Positions 1 to 4,988 of a DNA stretch of 9,644 nucleotides are shown one piece after another. Origin of the DNA: an uncultured Oscillospiraceae bacterium (GTDB lineage Bacteria > Bacillota > Clostridia > Oscillospirales > Acutalibacteraceae); NCBI GenBank assembly GCA_900546735.1, contig URDW01000077.1:1-9644 (forward strand). Direction: 5' to 3'. The position numbers and the translations under genes were made by a program. Position 1 is the first letter of the stretch; each line of letters starts with the position of its first letter. Under the pieces are notes generated by a model that ran no database searches, was not told where the DNA came from, and saw only the letters and a program-made list of their open reading frames with translations.

Positions 1-1
1 T

Positions 2-244
2 GAATATGAAAAAAATAAAAAGCTTTATGAGGATAAAATAAAGGAAGCAGAAGAGAAAATAGCTTCAGGAAAAAATCAATTAACAACAGGGGAAAAGGAA
101 CTAGAAGATAAAAAGAATGAGTTTAATACCTTTATAGAACAATCAGAAAAAGCATTATCAGAAGGAGAAAATCAAATTCTTCAAGGGGAAGAACAGTATA
201 AAAAAGCAGTAGAAGAATATGAAAAATCAAAAAATAATAAATAA
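2..244 (+). CDS. 3' end of a Lys/Glu-rich coiled-coil protein (partial)
   Basis: An open frame enters from the left edge and runs 80 codons to TAA at 242-244. The product is almost all Glu, Lys, Asn, Gln and Ala with a loose repeat of the form E-x-x-I-x-x-G-x-x-x-L-x-x-G-x-x-x-L/Y, as expected for a long amphipathic coiled coil. Such coils occur in the extracytoplasmic part of FtsX-like ABC permeases and YhgE/Pip-type membrane proteins of Firmicutes, but there they are usually followed by more membrane domain; here the frame stops right after the coil, so the gene may be truncated. Codon use is extremely A/T-rich (AAA, GAA, ATA, TTA), unlike the GC-rich gene that starts 22 bases later. The specific family is not established. 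Confidence 0.6.
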   Translation, partial: EYEKNKKLYEDKIKEAEEKIASGKNQLTTGEKELEDKKNEFNTFIEQSEKALSEGENQILQGEEQYKKAVEEYEKSKNNK

Positions 245-265
245 TTCTTGGAGGCGGGCATCATC

Positions 266-1012
266 ATGAACCAAAAAAGAAAATGCTGGACGATATGGCT
301 GGCCGGTTTGCTTGTCGTGCTTCTGGCGGCGGTCGGTTGTTCCCGTTCCAATAAAACCGCGCAAATGGAGCCACAGCTGGCTCCTTCCGCGCCGCAAACC
401 ACGCAGCCTGAGGCGATGGAGACGGTGAAAGCGCAAACAGACCGGCTGATAGATGAGGTGCATTACCGTACCGAGGCAAGCAAAAAGACGCCGGGCGCGT
501 ACACGGTGAACGGTCAGCCGCTTTATATGAGTGCGAATCCCTATGACTACACTTTGGATAACGAAGAGTATGACAAGCTGGTCGCCATGGGGCCGGGCGC
601 ATTGGACGCGCTTTGCGTTCTGCAAAAAAATGCAGCCGCTTATGGCTCGCTTGACCGCTACATTTTGGCGATCGCCATTGAGGAGATCACAAAGATCGAT
701 CTGAAATATTCCACGCAATTCTTTTGGGAAGATGCCGACACGTTTGCAGATGCCTGGGCGCGCTTTTCTGCACAGGCAGAAGCGGATGTGCAAAGTGTTT
801 TGCAGGATGCTTCTCTTACGGTTTCAGAGAAGACCCGCCAAATCTGCTTTTACGGCATACTGGCTGAAAATGTGACGGCCGCGCAGCTGCCGGAAGATGC
901 GGCGGAAGTGCTCGGCGCCGCGCAGGAAAAAATCGCGTCGTCTTCGCGTACACAGCTGGTGGCCTTTGTACAGGCACCCGGCGCGCCGCAGGGCGTTTCA
1001 AGCGGCGTTTAA
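266..1012 (+). CDS. Putative lipoprotein of unknown function
   Basis: The product has 248 residues. I chose ATG 266, preceded by GGAGG at 250-254 with an 11-base spacer, over an upstream TTG that overlaps this ribosome binding site. The N-terminus is a lipoprotein signal peptide: MNQKRK, a hydrophobic stretch (about residues 8-22), then A-V-G-C with Cys25 as the predicted lipidated residue. A Ser/Pro/Gln/Thr-rich linker (26-50) follows. The folded part carries NPYDY (91-95), an E-Y-D-K-L-V-x-M-G-P-x-A-L stretch (101-113), a YILAIAIEEI helix (132-141) and Trp154/Trp164. From memory, similar NPYDY and AIAxEEI patterns occur in extracytoplasmic domains of Firmicutes proteins, including tails of some BlaR1/M56-type proteins; this is recognition, not a search. 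It probably acts at the outer face of the membrane. The role is unknown, and no neighbour explains it. Confidence 0.75.
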   Translation: MNQKRKCWTIWLAGLLVVLLAAVGCSRSNKTAQMEPQLAPSAPQTTQPEAMETVKAQTDRLIDEVHYRTEASKKTPGAYTVNGQPLYMSANPYDYTLDNEEYDKLVAMGPGALDALCVLQKNAAAYGSLDRYILAIAIEEITKIDLKYSTQFFWEDADTFADAWARFSAQAEADVQSVLQDASLTVSEKTRQICFYGILAENVTAAQLPEDAAEVLGAAQEKIASSSRTQLVAFVQAPGAPQGVSSGV

Positions 1013-1195
1013 CGGCTTGAAATAACGGACAAGCACAGGAGAAGAAAATGCCGAAAAGCAAAAATTCCACACGCAAAGTTTATTCATGACTTTCGCCGGC
1101 ATTGCCCGCAAGCTGACCCGAAAATAAATCTTTCCGCTATGTTAAAAAGTACTCTGACCCATATATGACCTGTGCCACAACGCCTGTTTTATTAA
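1013..1195. other. Intergenic stretch with vestigial micro-ORFs
   Basis: No convincing gene. A good ribosome binding site, AGGAG at 1037-1041, sits six bases before ATG 1048, but that frame ends after 13 codons at 1089. Its stop overlaps (ATGA) an ATG at 1086 that runs only another 13 codons to 1127. This looks like the 5' end of a lost gene rather than a working peptide. A TTTCAAGC/GCTTGAAA inverted repeat (996-1003, 1015-1022) spans the end of the lipoprotein gene but has no T-run, so it is a poor terminator. GC content falls after about 1128. Confidence 0.4.
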
Positions 1196-1357
1196 GGGCA
1201 TTTAAAAGAGGATGAACTGTGTTGTTCTGATAACCAGACCTTGTCAAATTTCTGCGCCTGGACACCAGAAAGTACAGGGAACTATGAAGTAGTGGTACAG
1301 ATTTTTGACTCGACAGGATTTTCTACAACGTATACAAAAGAGTTTACAATAACATAA
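1196..1357 (+). pseudogene. Decayed 3' end of a surface-protein beta-sandwich domain gene
   Basis: A 53-codon open stretch follows an in-frame TAA at 1193-1195, ends at TAA 1355-1357 and has no ATG or GTG start. Its last 42 residues contain DNQTLSNF, then WTPESTGNYEVVVQIFDSTG, then F-S-T-T-Y-T-K-E-F-T-I-T. This is the pattern of a C-terminal Ig-like or triple-tyrosine (Y_Y_Y-type) repeat: a Trp-Thr-Pro turn, G-x-Y-x-V-x-V strand, D-S-x-G loop and a final Y-T-K-x-F-T-I strand ending the protein. Such repeats terminate secreted wall-associated proteins of clostridia. The upstream part of the gene is absent. Domain assignment is by eye. Confidence 0.5.
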
Positions 1358-1364
1358 AATAAAA

Positions 1365-1397
1365 TTGCGGAGAGCGAATACAATACGCTCTCCGCAA
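1365..1397. terminator. Perfect 12-bp hairpin with A-tract on its left side
   Basis: TTGCGGAGAGCG (1365-1376) and CGCTCTCCGCAA (1386-1397) pair perfectly around a 9-base A/T loop. On the plus strand no T-run follows, so it is not a good plus-strand terminator, although it lies just after the decayed gene ending at 1357. On the minus strand the stem is followed by a T-rich stretch (complement of 1351-1364), which would fit a minus-strand or bidirectional terminator. It lies 47 bases before the next gene start, so an mRNA leader role is also possible. Confidence 0.5.
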
Positions 1398-1443
1398 GCA
1401 ATACATCTACAAAATATATTGTATGGTTTGAACAGGTGGTATA

Positions 1444-2337
1444 ATGATGAAGAAAAAAATGAAGAAGTGCATGCCACTTATAATATTTTTATTTGTACTT
1501 ATCGGCTTGATTATCGGTGTAATCACTTATTATTCTTCAAATGTACCGACACCCGTTTCGACAGACGTAATGCAGTCCGTTCTGATTCAATACGGCTTGC
1601 AGCCTGTAGATTGCACAAAGAGAGCGTTGAGCCAACTCCCTGATTCTGGATTAGAGAATTGCACTATTGTTGAAAAAAACGATTTACACTTTGAATTTTA
1701 CGTTTTTAACAATGACAAAAGTCCCAGACGTGTTTATCAACAGGCGTACAGCAATATACATGCCCGCCATTATTCCTATCCAAATAAAGAAACAGAATAT
1801 GGAAAGTTGGGTTATGGCACATATACATTAAATGCAGGCGGACAGTATTCTGTGGCTATTTATCTAAAAAATACAGCTATTTATGCATATAGTTCTTCTG
1901 AAAATCAGGAATTCATTAATCAAATTCTGAATGCAATCAACTATCTACATGTAAATGGTAACCAGAATAAAGCTACACCAAATTCGCCCATTTTATCTGT
2001 TGTTATATTCATACTCTTTTTATGCATTGCTTTGATTGGGCGTCAAGCAATTTGGCGTGCTGTATGCAGTTCTGCCAATGTTTCAACTGAAAACAAGAAG
2101 CAAAAAGCAAAATTGGTAGAACATTCGCAAAAAAAACAAATAACGATTATTCTGCTATGGGCATACCGCTTGAATTTACTGCCAGAATATATCGGTATTT
2201 TTGTAGCAGTACTGTATTGCTTTTTACCCTCGCTGCAAGTTGCTGTAAACATTCTTGGTATCATAATACCTATAATAATATTTCTATCTGTTGTTTTGGG
2301 TACCGTCATTACGAAAATTTACCATAAAAAAGCATGA
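1444..2337 (+). CDS. Hypothetical membrane protein, four predicted TM helices
   Basis: The product has 297 residues from ATG 1444. GGTGG at 1435-1439 is four bases from ATG 1444 and seven from ATG 1447, so the second ATG may be the true start. A Lys-rich N-terminus (MMKKKMKK) precedes a membrane helix at about 11-30. Next is a roughly 150-residue outside domain (31-181) with an aromatic-rich segment (Y98-Y149) and two cysteines (57, 73). Three more hydrophobic segments follow at about 182-202, 248-264 and 267-291, with a Lys-rich cytoplasmic loop between the first two (217-231). I do not recognise a family. The gene is much more AT-rich than the lipoprotein and MerR genes either side and shares a low-GC island with the decayed surface-protein fragment, suggesting acquisition. 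No partner gene is adjacent. Confidence 0.65.
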   Translation: MMKKKMKKCMPLIIFLFVLIGLIIGVITYYSSNVPTPVSTDVMQSVLIQYGLQPVDCTKRALSQLPDSGLENCTIVEKNDLHFEFYVFNNDKSPRRVYQQAYSNIHARHYSYPNKETEYGKLGYGTYTLNAGGQYSVAIYLKNTAIYAYSSSENQEFINQILNAINYLHVNGNQNKATPNSPILSVVIFILFLCIALIGRQAIWRAVCSSANVSTENKKQKAKLVEHSQKKQITIILLWAYRLNLLPEYIGIFVAVLYCFLPSLQVAVNILGIIIPIIIFLSVVLGTVITKIYHKKA

Positions 2338-2513
2338 AGAATATTTTACTTAAGCAAAGCCGCTGCACAAAAGTTCAGTGGTCTGCTGTGGCTGGGCTCA
2401 CATATTCGCAGTATTGTGCGGGAAAAGCGGGGGTCGGCGCAAGACAAAGCGCGGCGCTGCCGGTAGTATGGTAAACAAAAAAGAATAGGACAAAATGCTT
2501 CGCTTTTATTTGA
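2338..2513. other. Intergenic stretch, no convincing gene
   Basis: Composition turns from AT-rich to GC-rich at about 2355. A 46-residue plus-strand frame (ATG 2334 to TAA 2474) starts with an ATGA overlap on the preceding stop. It lacks a ribosome binding site, has mixed composition and resembles nothing I know, so I do not call it a gene. The terminator that follows (2514-2549) shows that some plus-strand transcript ends here. Confidence 0.4.
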
Positions 2514-2549
2514 CCCGGTGTTTGCAGACACCGGGAATTATTATTTTTT
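2514..2549 (+). terminator. Rho-independent terminator upstream of the merR-type operon
   Basis: CCCGGTGT (2514-2521) pairs with ACACCGGG (2528-2535) around a 6-base loop. A T-rich tail, AATTATTATTTTTT, follows at 2536-2549. It ends plus-strand transcription arriving from the left and isolates the MerR promoter, whose -35 begins at 2559. Confidence 0.85.
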
Positions 2550-2558
2550 AAAAAAGGC

Positions 2559-2603
2559 TTGCTTGTGACGCCGCGTCATGAATTATAATAAGTACAGGAG
2601 GTG
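2559..2603 (+). promoter_or_regulatory. MerR-type promoter with 19-bp spacer, internal operator dyad and strong RBS
   Basis: The -10 is a perfect TATAAT (2584-2589). The best -35 is TTGCTT (2559-2564), which leaves a 19-bp spacer; an alternative TTGTGA (2563-2568) would leave 15. Inside the spacer lies a perfect 13-bp dyad, TGACG-CCG-CGTCA (2566-2578). An over-long 19-20 bp spacer with the dyad between -35 and -10 is the known architecture of promoters activated by MerR-family proteins through DNA untwisting. The ribosome binding site AGGAGGTG (2596-2603) points to GTG 2610 as the start of the regulator gene. Confidence 0.75.
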
Positions 2604-2609
2604 CATAAG

Positions 2610-3404
2610 GTGGACAAATACAGAGCAATTCCGCCCGGGTACATGACGGCCGGCGAGGCGGCAAAGAAAATGGGCGTTACGGTGCGTACGCTGCAGTATT
2701 ACGACAAGGCAGGGCTTTTGCCGCCGTCAGCGCACAGCGCGGGCGGCCGCCGGCTTTACAGCGACCGCGATCTGATCCGTCTGCACCAGATTTTGTCGCT
2801 GAAGTCGCTGGGCTTTTCGCTGGAGGATATTCAAGAACGTCTGATGCCGCTCGACACGCCGCAGGATGTGGCGGCGGCGCTCGGCGAGCAGGCCGACACG
2901 CTGCGCCAGAAAATCGAGCAGCTGACAGATGCGCTGCAGGCAACCGAACAGCTGCGTGGGGAAGTGCTGCAGATGCAGACGGTCGATTTTAAAAAGTACG
3001 CCGACATTATCGTCAATCTGCAGATAAAAAACGAATTTTACTTTTTGATCAAGCATTTTGATGACGACATGCTTGAGCATATCCGCACGCAGTTCGACGC
3101 CGAAAGCGGCCTGGCGTTTATCCGCCGTTTTTCTGAACTGAGCGATGAAATTTTTTCTTTGCAAAAAGCCGGTGTTCCGCAAAGCAGTGCACAGTGTCAG
3201 AAGCTTGTTGGGGAATTCTGGGGCATGGTCATGCGCTTTACCGGCGGTGATATGACTTTGCTGCCCAAACTGGCGAAGCTGGGCGCTGTCGGGGACGGCG
3301 CATGGGCCGAGAAGCAGGCGGCCGTCAACGCTTATATCGGCCCGGCGCTGGAGATCTATTTTTCCAATCTGGGTGTTGACCCGTTTGGGGAGGGAACAAA
3401 ATGA
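2610..3404 (+). CDS. MerR-family transcriptional regulator with TipAS-like C-terminal region
   Basis: The product has 264 residues. Start GTG 2610 lies six bases after AGGAGGTG; the in-frame GTG at 2601 is part of that ribosome binding site and is rejected. Residues 11-80 are a MerR DNA-binding domain: Y-M-T-A-G-E-A-A helix (11-18), GVTVRTLQYYDKAGLLPPS recognition/wing (22-40), GGRRLYSDRDLIRL (45-58), then ILSLKSLGFSLEDI (61-74). A dimerisation coiled coil spans about 88-122. The C-terminal part (about 125-255), with E-F-W-G-M-V-M-R-F and Y-I-G-P-A-L-E-I-Y-F, resembles the ligand-sensing TipAS type in size and position, but the match is by eye. It likely binds the 2566-2578 dyad and controls its own operon. 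The stop overlaps the ATPase start (ATGA), so translation is probably coupled. The inducer is unknown. Confidence 0.9.
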   Translation: MDKYRAIPPGYMTAGEAAKKMGVTVRTLQYYDKAGLLPPSAHSAGGRRLYSDRDLIRLHQILSLKSLGFSLEDIQERLMPLDTPQDVAAALGEQADTLRQKIEQLTDALQATEQLRGEVLQMQTVDFKKYADIIVNLQIKNEFYFLIKHFDDDMLEHIRTQFDAESGLAFIRRFSELSDEIFSLQKAGVPQSSAQCQKLVGEFWGMVMRFTGGDMTLLPKLAKLGAVGDGAWAEKQAAVNAYIGPALEIYFSNLGVDPFGEGTK

Positions 3405-4216
3405 GCATTGCGATCACCGTGAACGGCCTGTGCAAAAGCTACGGCGCGCACGAGGTTTTAAAAGGTGTAGAATTGTCTGTCCATACGGGAGAGATTTTTG
3501 CCCTGCTCGGCGTGAACGGCGCTGGCAAAACCACGGCGCTCGAATGTATAGAGGGGCTTCGTCCGTATGACCGCGGCACGGTGCATCTGCACGGCCGGGT
3601 GGGTATTCAGCTGCAGTCGTCTGCGCTGCCGGCGCATATCCGGCCGCTCGAGGCCGTGCGCCTGTTTGCCGTGTGGAATAAGCGGCGGCCCGACCCAGCT
3701 GTTTTGGATGCGCTTGGCATTGCCGAACTGGCGAAAAAGCAGTACGCTTCGCTCTCTACCGGGCAGAAAAGGCGGCTGCACCTCGCGCTTGCCCTGAGTG
3801 CAGACCCGCAGATTTTGTTTTTGGATGAACCGGCTGCCGGGCTGGATGTAGAGGGGCGGCAGGCACTGCACGGCCTGATCCGGCGCCTGAAAATGCAGGG
3901 CAAGACCATTGTGCTGGCCAGTCACGACATGGCCGAGGTAGAGGAGCTCTGCGACCGCATTGCAATACTCGACGGCGGCAAGATCGTATTTTGCGGCACG
4001 CCGGCTGAATTGACGCAAAAGGTCGGCAGAAAGTACCGGGTCTTTGTACAGACGGACTGCGGCGCAGAGACTTTTGAAACGGAAAACATCGGTGAAACGC
4101 TGCTTGTTTTGCTGGAAAAATATCGGCGCAGCGGCGTGCAGATCGCAGATATCCGTGTCGGGCGCGGCACGCTGGAGGAGCATTTTTTGGAATTTGCGGG
4201 GAGGAAAGACGTATGA
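3401..4216 (+). CDS. ABC transporter ATP-binding protein
   Basis: The product has 271 residues and a complete nucleotide-binding domain: Walker A G-V-N-G-A-G-K-T (37-44), Q-loop Gln72 in GIQLQS, signature LSTGQ (118-122), Walker B I-L-F-L-D-E-P (138-144) with catalytic Glu143, D-loop at A-G-L-D (146-149) and switch His175 in LASHD. A C-terminal extension (about 205-271) contains a G-R-G-T-L-E-E-H-F-L-E motif typical of the CcmA/drug-export type of ABC-2 exporters. All catalytic residues are present, so it should be active. It sits on the cytoplasmic face and would drive the permease encoded next, with which it shares an ATGA overlap. Coupling to a MerR regulator favours export of a toxic small molecule, but the substrate cannot be read from the sequence. 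Confidence 0.95.
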   Translation: MSIAITVNGLCKSYGAHEVLKGVELSVHTGEIFALLGVNGAGKTTALECIEGLRPYDRGTVHLHGRVGIQLQSSALPAHIRPLEAVRLFAVWNKRRPDPAVLDALGIAELAKKQYASLSTGQKRRLHLALALSADPQILFLDEPAAGLDVEGRQALHGLIRRLKMQGKTIVLASHDMAEVEELCDRIAILDGGKIVFCGTPAELTQKVGRKYRVFVQTDCGAETFETENIGETLLVLLEKYRRSGVQIADIRVGRGTLEEHFLEFAGRKDV

Positions 4217-4929
4217 GCGCATTTTTGTACGGCACGCTTTTGCAGTGGCGGCTGGATATTCGCAGCCGTTCGCTGTTGGTCACCTGCTATGTGGTGCCGC
4301 TGCTTTTCTTTTTTCTGATGGGCGGCATTTTCACCTCGGTCATGCCGCAGATGCGGCAGACGCTGATTCAGTCCATGGTCGTAATGGGCGTGTCTATGGG
4401 CGCGTTTATCGGCCTGCCGCCGTCTATTTTGGAGACGTACGGCGGCGATGTGAAAAAGGTCTACCGCGCAAACGGTGTGCCGATGCTTTTTGGTGTGGCG
4501 GCCATGTTCTTGTCGGCTTTTTTGCATCTGCTGCTCATGTGCATTTTGCTCGTCCTGCTTGCGCCGGTTTTGTTTGATGCGGCTTTGCCGGCCGATCTGC
4601 CGGCGTTTTTCGCGTCGCTTGCCGTTTACATCGCCGCGTCGCTTGGCATCGGCTGTGTGCTGGGGCTTGTTCTGAAAAGTCAGGCCAAGCTGACCATGGC
4701 GGCACAGCTGGTGTTTTTGCCGTCCATTATGCTTTCGGGCATCATGTTCCCGGCCGAAATGCTGCCCGGCGTTTTGCAAACGCTCGGCAGGCTCTTTCCC
4801 GGCACCTGGGGCTTTTTGCTGCTGCAAAACGGCGGTCTGCGTTTGCAAAACCTGTGGTATTTGCTGCTGGTGTTTTGCCTGTCCTTTGCGGCGTGTGCGT
4901 TTCTTTTAAAGCGGCGCGCTTCTGAATAA
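4213..4929 (+). CDS. ABC-2 type transporter permease
   Basis: The product has 238 residues and six predicted membrane helices at about 20-41, 51-72, 91-119, 131-154, 159-180 and 211-232. The fifth helix carries L-P-S-I-M-L-S-G-I-M-F-P-A-E-M-L-P (169-185), the conserved feature of ABC-2 type permeases just before the last helix. No extra domain is present, and the length fits the shorter members of the family. It would form the membrane pore as a homodimer with two copies of the ATPase encoded just upstream. ATG 4213 overlaps the ATPase stop. It is the last gene of the operon, and a strong hairpin begins seven bases after its stop. Confidence 0.93.
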   Translation: MSAFLYGTLLQWRLDIRSRSLLVTCYVVPLLFFFLMGGIFTSVMPQMRQTLIQSMVVMGVSMGAFIGLPPSILETYGGDVKKVYRANGVPMLFGVAAMFLSAFLHLLLMCILLVLLAPVLFDAALPADLPAFFASLAVYIAASLGIGCVLGLVLKSQAKLTMAAQLVFLPSIMLSGIMFPAEMLPGVLQTLGRLFPGTWGFLLLQNGGLRLQNLWYLLLVFCLSFAACAFLLKRRASE

Positions 4930-4935
4930 AGTGAA

Positions 4936-4966
4936 AACGACCTGCCCGAATTTCGGGCAGGTCGTT
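4936..4966. terminator. Bidirectional terminator between convergent transcription units
   Basis: A perfect inverted repeat pairs 4936-4950 (AACGACCTGCCCGAA) with 4952-4966. It lies just after the plus-strand permease stop and 22 bases after the minus-strand arabinanase stop. A GTTGTTGTGT tail follows on the plus side and a TTTT-containing tail on the minus side, so it can serve both convergent genes. Confidence 0.85.
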
Positions 4967-4988
4967 GTTGTGTAATACTATTTGCTTT

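Noticed and set aside
1..244. The Lys/Glu repeat region as a possible DNA tandem repeat
   Set aside because: The periodicity is in the protein (coiled coil); the DNA units are not conserved enough to be a nucleotide repeat array.
996..1022. TTTCAAGC/GCTTGAAA as a terminator for the lipoprotein gene
   Set aside because: The stem includes the stop codon region and no T-run follows on the plus strand.
1440..1445. TATAAT directly before or over the start codon of the membrane protein gene, as if a leaderless promoter
   Set aside because: It overlaps the first ATG, and a ribosome binding site (GGTGG) lies upstream, so the match is coincidental.
2334..2474. 46-residue plus-strand frame starting by ATGA overlap with the membrane protein stop
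   Set aside because: No ribosome binding site, mixed codon composition across a GC change point, and no recognisable protein features.
3458..4222. Minus-strand open frame of 254 residues opposite the ABC ATPase gene
   Set aside because: The plus strand encodes an ATPase with every catalytic motif; the minus frame is a shadow.
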